IMG/VR virus record: IMGVR_UViG_3300025674_000357
Coordinates: 1-25,122 of that record
Source of the DNA: a virus
Reading direction: 5' to 3' (one strand)
Length of the DNA: 25,122 nucleotides
Shown here in pieces: positions 1 through 5,902 of the stretch. The notes beneath the pieces are model-generated. The model saw only the letters and a program-made list of their open reading frames with translations, had not been told where the DNA came from and searched no databases. Within the stretch, counting starts at the first letter, position 1. Each line of letters opens with the position of its first letter. The translations under genes and the position numbers were made by a program.

Positions 1-1
1 C

Positions 2-460
2 CGATGGATTCTGCCAGCTTTAGGCACTGACCTCGACGAAAAGTTGAAGCAAGACATTATTGATTCTACGCTTACAGGCAACTACGAGACGCTAGTTACA
101 GAGTACATCCAGCCGTGTTTGGTGCAGTTGGCTTTTGCTGAAGTTGCACCTGTTATGCGTCTGCGATTCTCAAATAATAGCGTGACGTTAATTGACAACG
201 AGCAAGGCACTAGCGCGTCGCTAAACGACATCAAGATGGTCGTAAACAAGGCTACGGAAATCGGTATGTTTTACCGTAGTCGTTTAGTAGATTACCTGTG
301 TCACAATACAGGTTTATTTCCTGAGTACAGCACGAACACAGGCGCAGACCTGCATCCAAGTAAGCACAACTATTTTGGTAATTTAAATGTCGACAGAGAA
401 AGATTCCGCAGCAAGCAACTCGAAGCAATTGCGTCAGCAATCGGCGTCAAAGACTACTAA
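2..460 (+). CDS. Neck/connector-like phage structural protein, 5' partial (DUF6712-like)
   Basis: The reading frame is open from the first bases of the window, so the gene begins upstream; 152 codons are visible before TAA at 458-460. An internal TTG at 44 is not a convincing start because the frame continues upstream without a stop. The visible N-terminus reads like the beginning of a Bacteroidota-phage connector family (a short segment ending in LGTDL, then helices, a central VAPVMRLRF segment and a C-terminal helix), which I associate with DUF6712-type head-tail connector proteins. That family call is from memory of the pattern and is tentative. It is followed 42 bases later by the lysis genes. 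The upstream neighbours that would confirm a head-tail connector role lie outside the window. Confidence 0.55.
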   Translation, partial: RWILPALGTDLDEKLKQDIIDSTLTGNYETLVTEYIQPCLVQLAFAEVAPVMRLRFSNNSVTLIDNEQGTSASLNDIKMVVNKATEIGMFYRSRLVDYLCHNTGLFPEYSTNTGADLHPSKHNYFGNLNVDRERFRSKQLEAIASAIGVKDY

Positions 461-502
461 TAAGGTCAAGAACGAGGCGAAACTAATATACTATATGCGA
501 CG

Positions 503-709
503 ATGGATTACGATTTGATAGGTGTGGTAGTGGGCGCGTTAAGCGGCATCATAGCAACATGGGTCAAGATGACCAACGAAGTCACAAAAATAAAGAGCCG
601 CTTGTATTCACTGGAAAAACAAGAAACCAAGGTGCAAGAGACGTTAGAAGTGCTGGTTAACGGCATTAACGAAATCAAAATCTTGCTGGCTAAAAAAGGC
701 ATCGAGTGA
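503..709 (+). CDS. Small membrane-anchored coiled-coil protein, probable lysis accessory
   Basis: This 68-residue protein has one N-terminal hydrophobic segment (about residues 5-22, LIGVVVGALSGIIATWV) followed by a charged, heptad-like helix (about 24-62) rich in Lys and Glu. This is the layout of small phage lysis proteins such as XhlA-like or Rz-like membrane-anchored coiled coils, although in XhlA the membrane segment is C-terminal. The stop codon overlaps the GTG start of the amidase gene (GTGA), so the two are probably translationally coupled, which supports a role in lysis. A function as holin partner, spanin-like protein or amidase anchor cannot be separated from sequence alone. An upstream ATG at 495 is in another frame, which leaves 503 as the start. 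Confidence 0.6.
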   Translation: MDYDLIGVVVGALSGIIATWVKMTNEVTKIKSRLYSLEKQETKVQETLEVLVNGINEIKILLAKKGIE

Positions 710-1125
710 GGCAAATTAACAAAGTCATACTGCACTGTTCGGACACCATTGAAGGCGCACACATAGACGTAGAAACCATACGGATGTGGCATAAGGCGCG
801 AGGGTGGAACGACATCGGGTATCACTACGTAATTTACCTTGACGGTACGATAGCTAAGGGTCGCGACTTAGACGTAGTAGGTGCGCACTGCCGAGGCAAC
901 AATAAGGACAGCATAGGCGTCTGTTACATCGGTGGTGTAAGTTCTATGCGCGAACACACAGACACAATGACTGCACAACAAGACATGGCGTTTCTAGAAC
1001 TGTGGAACGCATTAAAGTTGGTAGTCGGTGACCACATAGAATTGTATGGTCACAACGATTTTAGTAACAAGGCTTGCCCTTGCTTTAAGGTGCAAGAGAA
1101 GTATAAATTTTTAATCACTGAATGA
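706..1125 (+). CDS. N-acetylmuramoyl-L-alanine amidase (T7 lysozyme-like endolysin)
   Basis: This 139-residue endolysin should cleave the amide bond between MurNAc and L-Ala in host peptidoglycan, releasing progeny phage. It fits a single Amidase_2 domain with no added cell-wall-binding domain. The zinc ligands His10 (in LHCSDT), His116 (in YGHND) and Cys124 (in ACPCF) are visible, with catalytic-type Tyr39 and Lys122. The spacings equal those of T7 lysozyme (His17, Tyr46, His122, Lys128, Cys130: a constant offset of six at the C-terminal end and seven at the N-terminal end). The start is GTG, overlapping the preceding stop as GTGA. No signal peptide is visible, so release would need a holin, and a holin-like small gene follows directly. 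In T7 the homologue also binds the phage RNA polymerase; no such polymerase is seen here, and that role is not implied. Confidence 0.93.
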   Translation: MRQINKVILHCSDTIEGAHIDVETIRMWHKARGWNDIGYHYVIYLDGTIAKGRDLDVVGAHCRGNNKDSIGVCYIGGVSSMREHTDTMTAQQDMAFLELWNALKLVVGDHIELYGHNDFSNKACPCFKVQEKYKFLITE

Positions 1126-1289
1126 TGGAATTTTTTGTAGTAAACTGGAGCGAAATTTTAAACGCCGTGCTCATTACGGCTGGCACAATCACAGCCTTGA
1201 CCGAAACGAAGAAAGACGACAAAATCGTCAACATTCTTGGTCGCATTTTAAATGCTGTAGTGCTAGGTAAAAACCGAGATAAGAAGTAA
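1122..1289 (+). CDS. Small holin-like protein next to the endolysin
   Basis: This 55-residue ORF starts at ATG 1122 (a second ATG follows at 1125) and overlaps the amidase stop by four bases. It has one moderately hydrophobic helix (about residues 10-25, ILNAVLITAGTITAL), then the charged segment TETKKDDKIV and an amphipathic C-terminal helix. I recognise this pattern, a hydrophobic helix followed by an (L)T-x-(T)KKDDKIV-like motif, from small hypothetical proteins beside phage endolysins. A holin or holin-accessory role is therefore plausible but not shown. It is the last gene before the strong terminator at 1339-1369, so the lysis block ends here. Confidence 0.6.
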   Translation: MMEFFVVNWSEILNAVLITAGTITALTETKKDDKIVNILGRILNAVVLGKNRDKK

Positions 1290-1338
1290 ATTAGTGTAGC
1301 CTTTTTCCTAGGCTGACTTTTTTCCTCATTAGCGAAAG

Positions 1339-1369
1339 CCCCTGTCCAAACGTGGACGGGGGTTTTTTT
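1339..1369 (+). terminator. Rho-independent terminator after the lysis block
   Basis: A 10-bp stem (CCCCTGTCCA / TGGACGGGGG, one G-T wobble) with a 4-base loop AACG is followed directly by seven T residues. It lies 50 bases after the holin-like gene. A weaker 5-bp hairpin (AGCCT/AGGCT, 1298-1314) followed by a T-run lies just upstream and may act in tandem. It separates the lysis block from the early operon. Confidence 0.9.
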
Positions 1370-1536
1370 GTGCCAAAACCGTAAATCTGTTTTAAGGCCA
1401 TTTACAGCCCCATATAGCGACTTTAGGTGTTTAGTGGATACCTAGTACCTTTTTTGCGAGATATTAAAAAAGTCAACAAATTCAAGGGTTCTAGGGGTAT
1501 TTGTTAAAATTGCTTCAAGGTGTGTTAGAATGAAAC

Positions 1537-1558
1537 ATTTGTGTATATTTGCACAAAT
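1537..1558 (+). promoter_or_regulatory. Early-operon promoter with dyad over the -7 box
   Basis: The Bacteroidota -7 consensus TAnnTTTG occurs as TATATTTG at 1544-1551. It is flanked by perfect 7-bp inverted arms, ATTTGTG (1537-1543) and CACAAAT (1552-1558), so the -7 box sits exactly in the spacer of a palindrome. No convincing TTG -33 element is present at the normal distance, which hints at activation or a non-standard polymerase interaction. The expected transcript would start near 1556-1559 with a leader of under 20 bases before ATG 1575. A 20-base core is almost identical to the promoter at 16934-16953. Confidence 0.7.
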
Positions 1559-1574
1559 CATTTAAATCATTTCT

Positions 1575-1778
1575 ATGAACGTAACACCACAAATGAAGCG
1601 CATCGCGCAGGACTGGTACAACAAGGAGTTTAGCCAGTTGACGACAGAGCAGAAGTTTAACGTATTTGATGAGTCCGAGTGGATTGACAAAAACTACGAC
1701 GACGAGCAAAACCGACACTGGCACAAACTGTCTTGGGGCAGTGAGCCAACACGCGGAATTGACCCACGCAAAAAGTAA
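1575..1778 (+). CDS. Hypothetical small protein, first gene of the early operon
   Basis: This 67-residue soluble, Trp- and Asp/Glu-rich protein has no family I recognise. It begins with helical sequence (residues 1-30) and ends in a basic tail (GIDPRKK). It starts at ATG 1575, roughly 16-19 bases after the predicted transcription start, and has no Shine-Dalgarno sequence, which is normal for Bacteroidota. As the promoter-proximal gene of the replication/early operon it would be among the first phage products made, a position often taken by host-takeover or anti-defence proteins. That is inference from position only. Confidence 0.6.
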   Translation: MNVTPQMKRIAQDWYNKEFSQLTTEQKFNVFDESEWIDKNYDDEQNRHWHKLSWGSEPTRGIDPRKK

Positions 1779-1784
1779 GAGACC

Positions 1785-2099
1785 ATGAAAATCAACAACA
1801 CAAGAAATGCGGTTAAGCGTATGCTTAGTGACCACATGGCATTGCGCGATGACGACAACGCGTTGATTGCAAACGTCTGGGCTAGAGAGTTGCAACAGCA
1901 AGGCATCGAGATAAAGGAGATGCGAGCCTTTGAATTTCTAGCGTCACTGGCTACGGGACGCCTGTCATCATCAGAAAGCATCACGCGGATGCGCCGACGG
2001 TTGCAGACAGAATACCCTTCGTTACGTGGCAACACGTGGGATAAGCGTCACAAAGAACAGTTTACAGTGCAAAAAGATTTGGGTTATGGCAATGTATAG
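1785..2099 (+). CDS. Hypothetical phage protein with conserved RRRLQ...P.LRG C-terminus
   Basis: This 104-residue, mainly helical protein starts at ATG 1785, six bases after the previous stop. The C-terminal half (about residues 50-80) has the pattern SLATGRL-SSSESITRMRRRLQ-P-LRG, which I recall from small proteins in many phage early regions where an aligned 'ES/SI-R-RRKLQ-E-P-LRG' stretch recurs. No function is established that I can name; the helix pair and Arg cluster would suit DNA binding. Its stop overlaps the next gene start (ATGTATAG), suggesting coupling. Confidence 0.65.
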   Translation: MKINNTRNAVKRMLSDHMALRDDDNALIANVWARELQQQGIEIKEMRAFEFLASLATGRLSSSESITRMRRRLQTEYPSLRGNTWDKRHKEQFTVQKDLGYGNV

Positions 2100-2379
2100 T
2101 CACGAAGAAACGCAAGTTACAGGCGCGTGGGGTGCAGACGTAACGACTGTACACAACGGTCACATCTGGCAAGAGGTAAACGAAGACGACGTGTATGAAA
2201 ACACCATGCGTTATGTTGCTGCGGGTTGGAAGTCTGTAGCGTTTACGAAAGGTTCGGTTGGTCAGATGACACGCTGTTACGTGTCTGAGATGACCAAGGA
2301 CGAATTGCGCAAAAAGTTAAACGACATCGACTGGTGCTACTTTACATTAATTTTTGACTTAGAAAATGACAAATTCTGA
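2092..2379 (+). CDS. Hypothetical early protein
   Basis: This 95-residue protein is predicted to be mixed alpha/beta, with a C-terminal segment (DWCYFTLIFDLEND) that looks like a beta strand. ATG 2092 was chosen because it overlaps the upstream stop by eight bases, an arrangement repeated throughout this genome. An ATG at 2086 and a farther in-frame upstream start are possible but would increase overlap with the preceding gene. No motif is recognised. It overlaps the next gene by 14 bases. Confidence 0.55.
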   Translation: MYSHEETQVTGAWGADVTTVHNGHIWQEVNEDDVYENTMRYVAAGWKSVAFTKGSVGQMTRCYVSEMTKDELRKKLNDIDWCYFTLIFDLENDKF

Positions 2380-2578
2380 AATCTACGCTTGGTTATCGTG
2401 GCGACGAGAAATCGGCTTGCCTGAAGTATCTGAAGACGTTATTCAACGCGTGAGGAGCGAGTGCATAGCAATTCATTCGTATCCCGAACCACCCATCAAA
2501 ATTTACACGGTGAAGAAATACCTTTGGGGACTCATCACTATTTACAAACCACTTAAAATCGAGAACTATGATTTCTAA
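2366..2578 (+). CDS. Hypothetical small basic-ended protein
   Basis: This 70-residue protein contains the segment KKYLWGLITIYKPLKIENYDF at the C-terminus, similar in layout to the C-terminus of the gene product at 3238-3540 (RTFLWGLYKVEIYD): both have an xLWGLxxI/V stretch about 10-20 residues from the end. The shared short motif may reflect a common small domain or chance. It overlaps both neighbours (14 and 11 bases), supporting its reality as an operon member. No function is assigned. Confidence 0.5.
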   Translation: MTNSEIYAWLSWRREIGLPEVSEDVIQRVRSECIAIHSYPEPPIKIYTVKKYLWGLITIYKPLKIENYDF

Positions 2579-3014
2579 GATTGCATCAATTGAAAAGACA
2601 GACAACAACCCTTGGCAATGGCAGGGTAAAACTTTCCACGATTTCTGGGTAAAGCTAGAAGACGGTACGGAAGGCACGGCGTCAAGCACTTCACCCGAAG
2701 CACCACCGTACAAAGTTGGCGAAGAAGTCGAATACGACAAGCAAACAAACAACTGGGGTACAAAGTTGAAGATTAAGAAGATGAAGGCGCAGGGTCAGTC
2801 AGATGATAAACAAGCGTATTGGGCTGAGAAAGACGAACGTATTAGCCGTCAATGGGCTATTAACGCAGCGATGGAATACCTTGTCCACGCAACCACGGAA
2901 GCCAAGCAATTTAACTTGGATGAAATTAAAGTCGTAGCAAAGCAAATGCTTCACTTGCGCGATACGTTGAACGAAGCATCTGCACCACAGGTAGACGAAA
3001 CTATGCAATTCTAA
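2568..3014 (+). CDS. OB-fold-like nucleic-acid-binding protein (putative ssDNA-binding)
   Basis: This 148-residue protein has an N-terminal beta-rich region (about residues 1-70) with the order strand, aromatic-rich WQWQGKTFHDFWVKLEDG, then YKVGEEVEYD and KLKIKK, which fits a small OB-fold barrel. A flexible QGQSDDKQ linker follows, then a helical C-terminal region starting DERISRQWAINAAMEYL. I associate this layout (barrel, then an xRQxxxxAA helix) with phage replication-region proteins thought to bind single-stranded DNA. That is a structural analogy, not a database match. It sits in the replication operon upstream of the initiator and nuclease genes, where an ssDNA-binding protein would be expected. 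Confidence 0.6.
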   Translation: MISKIASIEKTDNNPWQWQGKTFHDFWVKLEDGTEGTASSTSPEAPPYKVGEEVEYDKQTNNWGTKLKIKKMKAQGQSDDKQAYWAEKDERISRQWAINAAMEYLVHATTEAKQFNLDEIKVVAKQMLHLRDTLNEASAPQVDETMQF

Positions 3015-3241
3015 TGACACTAAGAACATTTATTGAACACCACTACGGTAGCTTCCGACAGTTCAACCTGACTACGGGTTGGGGTCACAACAAGGCTAAC
3101 AAAGCGTACCGAGAGAAACCTAACGATTTTATGTTGGTGGCAAAAAAAGTGGTTGAGGATACAGGCGTATCATACGACGAATTAGTGCGAATGATTGACG
3201 CAAGAGAAAACGAAATTCACGAACTAAGCAAAATACAATGA
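3014..3241 (+). CDS. Small helical protein, possible DNA-binding
   Basis: This 75-residue protein starts with its ATG overlapping the previous TAA (TAATG) and ends overlapping the next ATG (ATGA). Its sequence is helical with a helix-turn-helix-like spacing around residues 10-48 (a basic, aromatic stretch, then PNDFMLVAKKVVEDTGVSYDEL), similar to the second half of Cro/CI-type folds. A clear recognition helix is not visible, so the DNA-binding role is only a suggestion. It lies in the replication/early operon. Confidence 0.5.
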   Translation: MTLRTFIEHHYGSFRQFNLTTGWGHNKANKAYREKPNDFMLVAKKVVEDTGVSYDELVRMIDARENEIHELSKIQ

Positions 3242-3540
3242 GAAAGTCTTGGGAAAAGGAAGAAAACGAACGACTGATTAGTCGCATAAACAAAGCTACC
3301 GACGGTCGCGGTCGCATCATGTGGCAAACTATACCTAAGTTGCGAGGCAGGTCGCAGAAAGCTATGGAAATACAATGGCATCGCGAGTTAAAGCCTAACT
3401 ATGTGTGGAACGGTAAAAAGTACGTAGCTGAAAAATTTAAGTCGTATCGCGATGTGCCGCGCAAGCGTCCAGAACAAAAACAAATAAAACAGGTGCGTAC
3501 GTTTCTGTGGGGTTTGTACAAAGTTGAGATATATGATTGA
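3238..3540 (+). CDS. Myb/SANT-like DNA-binding protein
   Basis: This 100-residue basic protein has an N-terminal region resembling a single Myb/SANT repeat: Trp5 in SWEKEENERLI, Trp29 in IMWQTIPKL, the turn-recognition segment GRSQKAMEIQW, and Trp47. The second Trp spacing (18) is typical of Myb repeats, while the first (24) is longer because of a GRGR loop. GRSxxAxxxxW is the classic recognition-helix pattern. It probably binds DNA and may regulate the phage operon or act in replication. It is coupled to its neighbours by ATGA and by an 8-base overlap. The alternative is an unrelated three-helix protein. Confidence 0.55.
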   Translation: MRKSWEKEENERLISRINKATDGRGRIMWQTIPKLRGRSQKAMEIQWHRELKPNYVWNGKKYVAEKFKSYRDVPRKRPEQKQIKQVRTFLWGLYKVEIYD

Positions 3541-3718
3541 CCACAACTACACGCACGAGTGGTTTGCTGAACGTAGCATTAGCGAACTAAGGAGGTATCG
3601 TCACTTCTTATATTTTATGTTGTTAGACGCTGTAGGCAAACGCAGGGTGCATCTTGAACGGATGCTCTTGCGTTGTCGCGCGGAACTCAACTTAAAGACT
3701 GGCGAAACGAAATATTAG
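3533..3718 (+). CDS. Hypothetical small basic helical protein
   Basis: This 61-residue protein is Arg-rich and mostly helical (ELRRYRHFLYFMLLDAVGKRRVHLERMLLRCRAEL). ATG 3533 overlaps the preceding stop by eight bases (ATGATTGA), the same arrangement as several other junctions here; a TTG at 3524 is possible but less likely. The mixture of Arg with a hydrophobic face could suit nucleic-acid or membrane-surface binding. No family is recognised. Confidence 0.5.
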   Translation: MIDHNYTHEWFAERSISELRRYRHFLYFMLLDAVGKRRVHLERMLLRCRAELNLKTGETKY

Positions 3719-3847
3719 ATGGAAAGATACGTTTACGCATACTACGACGACGAAGGCAATTGGGTCTGGACAGCAGACATCATGGAAGCCGAGAAGTTTG
3801 CGCAAACGAACATATTTGAAATCGAAGTATTGTATGAGGCAGTTTAA
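3719..3847 (+). CDS. Very small hypothetical protein (42 residues)
   Basis: A short ORF begins with ATG immediately after the previous TAG and ends 14 bases inside the next gene. The product is acidic and aromatic (MERYVYAYYDDEGNWVWTAD, then a helix MEAEKFAQTN and a C-terminal FEIEVLYEAV strand). A beta-hairpin then helix then strand is plausible. Tight spacing to both neighbours and sensible codon use support translation, but no function can be named. Confidence 0.45.
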   Translation: MERYVYAYYDDEGNWVWTADIMEAEKFAQTNIFEIEVLYEAV

Positions 3848-4451
3848 AGGACTGTGGATACCACGCGAGATACTCGAACATCCACAACTACAGCCAGTCG
3901 ATAAGATTCTGTGGGGCGACATTGATTCATTTAACTGGGGTGACCACACCTTTTTTAAATCAAATGCCGTAATCGCAGAGGAATATCAAGTGAGTGAAAG
4001 AACGATTAGTCGGAGCATAAGCCGCTTAAAGCAAAGCGGTTTAGTGACGATTAAAACTGACGGACGAAAGAGGACTATTTGTCCAGTCAGGGTAGACAAT
4101 TTGTCTAGGCAGCCTAGACAATATGGCGAGGCAGACTCGCCAAAAAGTCTACATATACTAAACAGTGTAAGTAAACAATCTAAGAAAACAGTGTATAGTA
4201 CACCCACGCAAGAAGAATGTGTTTTGTACTTTGCGCAAAAGGGATGCCCTGAGGAAATGGCTGAACAGTTTTTTGATTACTACACGGCAAACGGCTGGGT
4301 GCAAGGTCAAGGCAAAAAACGAATAAAGGATTGGCAGGCTGCCGCCCGCAATTGGATTAGGAATCAAAGTAAATTCGAAAGGAAAAATGAAGGATTTAAA
4401 GGCGACAACTTCACATTTGAATCAGCAAACGACTTTATTACTAACGGGTAA
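3834..4451 (+). CDS. Winged-helix replication initiator-like protein (phage O/DnaT-type)
   Basis: This 205-residue protein has an N-terminal winged helix-turn-helix (about residues 12-85): an N-terminal FKGLWIPREIL strand/helix, the helix pair NAVIAEEYQVSERTISRSIS, then RLKQSGLVTI and the wing. A low-complexity linker (about 86-125) follows. The C-terminal motif at about 145-176 (FFDYYTANGW, then IKDWQAAARNWI) is common to phage and plasmid replication initiators and helicase-loader partners. It most likely binds the phage origin and recruits the loader encoded next. ATG 3834 is preferred to a farther upstream TTG because the latter would be fully embedded in the small upstream gene. The DNA encoding the linker contains a dense repeat cluster (4093-4195), as in lambda O, where the origin lies within the initiator gene. 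Confidence 0.75.
   Translation: MRQFKGLWIPREILEHPQLQPVDKILWGDIDSFNWGDHTFFKSNAVIAEEYQVSERTISRSISRLKQSGLVTIKTDGRKRTICPVRVDNLSRQPRQYGEADSPKSLHILNSVSKQSKKTVYSTPTQEECVLYFAQKGCPEEMAEQFFDYYTANGWVQGQGKKRIKDWQAAARNWIRNQSKFERKNEGFKGDNFTFESANDFITNG
4093..4195 (+). repeat. Repeat cluster inside the initiator gene, candidate replication origin
   Basis: Within the linker-coding part of the initiator gene are the following. TAGACAA occurs at 4093-4099 and 4115-4121 with an inverted copy at 4101-4107. A perfect 9-bp inverted repeat, TTGTCTAGG-CAG-CCTAGACAA, spans 4101-4121. A second 7-bp inverted repeat, TGGCGAG-gcaga-CTCGCCA, spans 4124-4142. After these comes an AT-rich stretch (about 4141-4200) carrying the direct repeat AAACAGTGTA at 4160-4169 and 4186-4195. 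Iteron-like sites beside an AT-rich segment inside an initiator gene are the arrangement of lambda-type origins. Confidence 0.6.
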
Positions 4452-4986
4452 AGTCCAGAGCCTTACGCCAGAACAGGCGTGGCATAACGGCACAAACATT
4501 CAAAAGGCAGTTAGGTATCATCCAGAGATGTGTCGCGGGTGGATTATGGCGCAGGTAGGAAAACTGTGTCGCGACATGGATATGAAAAAGACACTTAGCA
4601 CGGACGAAGAACTGACGTTTACTTGCCGCGCAATTATTCAAGAGCATCCCACGTTGAAGCTAGAAGAAATTGCTGTGTGTTTTGACATGATTCGCATGGG
4701 TAAGTTTGGCAAACTGTACGAGCGATTGAAGTCGGCAGAAATACTTGACTACTTGCGTAGATATGAGGGTGAGATTCGCACCGACATAAAGGAGCGCGAC
4801 GTAAAGCAAGAAGGGTTGGACTACACGCACAGCATGATGGAAAACATTGACCCAAAACTGTTGGCTCAATTCGTGACCGACAGCAATGTAAAGATGAAGC
4901 CTGACGGCATTGGTTCGCGGTTGCGCAGGCATTTGGACAACTACGCTGAGTACGATGAATCTTTACTAGAGAAGAAAGATGATTGA
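4387..4986 (+). CDS. Putative helicase-loader-like replication protein
   Basis: This 199-residue helical protein follows the initiator gene. Its middle (about residues 75-115) reads STDEELTFTCRAIIQEH, LKLEEIAVCFDMIRMGKFGKLYERL, a pattern I recall from replication-region proteins of Bacteroidota phages (a conserved xxxGKFGKLYxRLD-like stretch). A role in loading or regulating the replicative helicase is inferred from context; no Walker A motif is present, so it is not an ATPase loader of the DnaC type. The start at ATG 4387 gives a 65-base overlap with the initiator gene, long but possible; a shorter protein starting at an alternative codon such as TTG 4417 cannot be excluded. Confidence 0.6.
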   Translation: MKDLKATTSHLNQQTTLLLTGKVQSLTPEQAWHNGTNIQKAVRYHPEMCRGWIMAQVGKLCRDMDMKKTLSTDEELTFTCRAIIQEHPTLKLEEIAVCFDMIRMGKFGKLYERLKSAEILDYLRRYEGEIRTDIKERDVKQEGLDYTHSMMENIDPKLLAQFVTDSNVKMKPDGIGSRLRRHLDNYAEYDESLLEKKDD

Positions 4987-5395
4987 GCGCAATCACAACT
5001 GGGAATACGATTTAAAAGTCGGGCAAGAGGGTGAAAATGATTACAGCAAACTGTTGCGTGAAGGCAAGCAGTTCTACACGGTAGAGTGCAAGTCCGACAG
5101 GATTGCCCATCGCACGGGTAATTTCTACATCGAATACAAAAGTCGTGGGAATGACAGTGGCTTGTCAAAAACGCGGGCAGACTACTATGCACTTATGACG
5201 GTCGACACTAATTTTCACATGGTCGTAAAAACAGACCATCTAAAGAAAGCATTGCGTTCATGGCAGATGAAATGCATCGAAAAGAAGTTGCCGCCAGAAA
5301 AGACATGGCGCAAGAAAGGCGGCGACGATAACACCAGCATTGGAATGCTTGTGCCGATAAAGGAATTAGTAGATGAAATTTTGCAAGCAATGTAG
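4979..5395 (+). CDS. PD-(D/E)XK-like nuclease
   Basis: This 138-residue protein carries a plausible PD-(D/E)XK core: an early acidic residue in EYDLKVGQEGENDYSKLL, the central VECKSDR (residues about 35-41, the E-x-K signature), then GNFYIEYKSRG and the following SGLSKTRADYYAL helix. I recognise VE(V/C)K-D-R...GN.(F/Y)IE(Y)...SG...T.ADYY as typical of small phage nucleases related to restriction-type or junction-resolving enzymes. It probably acts on recombination or replication intermediates or in host DNA degradation. The start overlaps the preceding gene by eight bases. Specificity cannot be told from sequence. Confidence 0.72.
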   Translation: MIERNHNWEYDLKVGQEGENDYSKLLREGKQFYTVECKSDRIAHRTGNFYIEYKSRGNDSGLSKTRADYYALMTVDTNFHMVVKTDHLKKALRSWQMKCIEKKLPPEKTWRKKGGDDNTSIGMLVPIKELVDEILQAM

Positions 5396-5447
5396 TTTGT
5401 AGTTACATTGCACTTCATTAGTTATGGTTTGTGTTTTCAACAGCAGG

Positions 5448-5466
5448 GGGACGTGTAGGGCGTCCC
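5448..5466 (+). terminator. Weak hairpin between nuclease and ninG genes
   Basis: A 6-bp perfect stem GGGACG/CGTCCC with a 7-base loop is followed by TTTGTTGTT. It lies in the 90-base gap between the nuclease and NinG genes. The interrupted T-tract makes it at best a partial terminator; it could instead be a processing or attenuation hairpin. No -7 box is visible between it and ATG 5486, so transcription presumably reads through. Confidence 0.4.
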
Positions 5467-5485
5467 TTTGTTGTTATATTACAGC

Positions 5486-5902
5486 ATGAGCGAACGCACA
5501 AAAGCAGTTAACGCCTTAGACGCAGCGTACTCTATTTACGTTCGCAAAAGCCACGCCGACAAAAGTGGGTATGTATCGTGTTGGACGTGTGGTAAAACAA
5601 CGTACTGGGAAAAGGAAGGTATGCAAGCAGGGCATTTTCAAACGCGAGTGAAGTACAGTACGCGATGGCACTACGAAGAAATAGATGGAAAGACCGTGAC
5701 CTTAAATTGTAAGCCACAATGCGGAGGTTGCAATATGGTTATGGGGGGCAGGAATTACGAGTTTGGTATTAAGCTAGACGAGGTATACGGGGAAGGAACT
5801 GCGCAACGACTTATATTAGAAAGTAACACGTCGCGAAAGTTCACAACGTTGGAACTGCGCGAACTGTGCAAATTCTTTAAGAAACTAACCAAGGAGTTGT
5901 GA
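5486..5902 (+). CDS. ninG: NinG-family recombination protein
   Basis: This 138-residue protein matches the pattern of phage NinG (Rap) proteins, which promote recombination by acting on branched DNA. The zinc-type cysteines are Cys32/Cys35 (SCWTCG), and Cys79/Cys82 lie in QCGGCN. Between them is the hallmark MQAGHFQTRV (His50), followed by the YEFGIKLDEVYGEGT stretch near residue 91. ATG 5486 gives the usual NinG N-terminus (AxDxAYSxYVRKxxAD). An in-frame upstream start at 5468 would add six poorly matching residues. It is the first gene after a short intergenic hairpin and overlaps the next by GTGA. Confidence 0.88.
   Translation: MSERTKAVNALDAAYSIYVRKSHADKSGYVSCWTCGKTTYWEKEGMQAGHFQTRVKYSTRWHYEEIDGKTVTLNCKPQCGGCNMVMGGRNYEFGIKLDEVYGEGTAQRLILESNTSRKFTTLELRELCKFFKKLTKEL

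Larger units (their letters stand above)
1290..1574. other. Non-coding intergenic region between lysis and early operons (285 bases)
   Basis: The region holds the terminator at 1339-1369 and the promoter at 1537-1558. Between them (about 1370-1536) the sequence is AT-rich and I see no ORF with a good start, no tRNA-like fold and no strong inverted repeat. This is the only sizeable gap between genes in the window and is the natural site for early regulatory elements. Confidence 0.6.

Noticed and set aside
1397-1536. Possible operator repeats or small RNA in the 1370-1536 gap
   Set aside because: Only weak 5-base complementary segments such as TAGGT/ACCTA were seen; no convincing structure.
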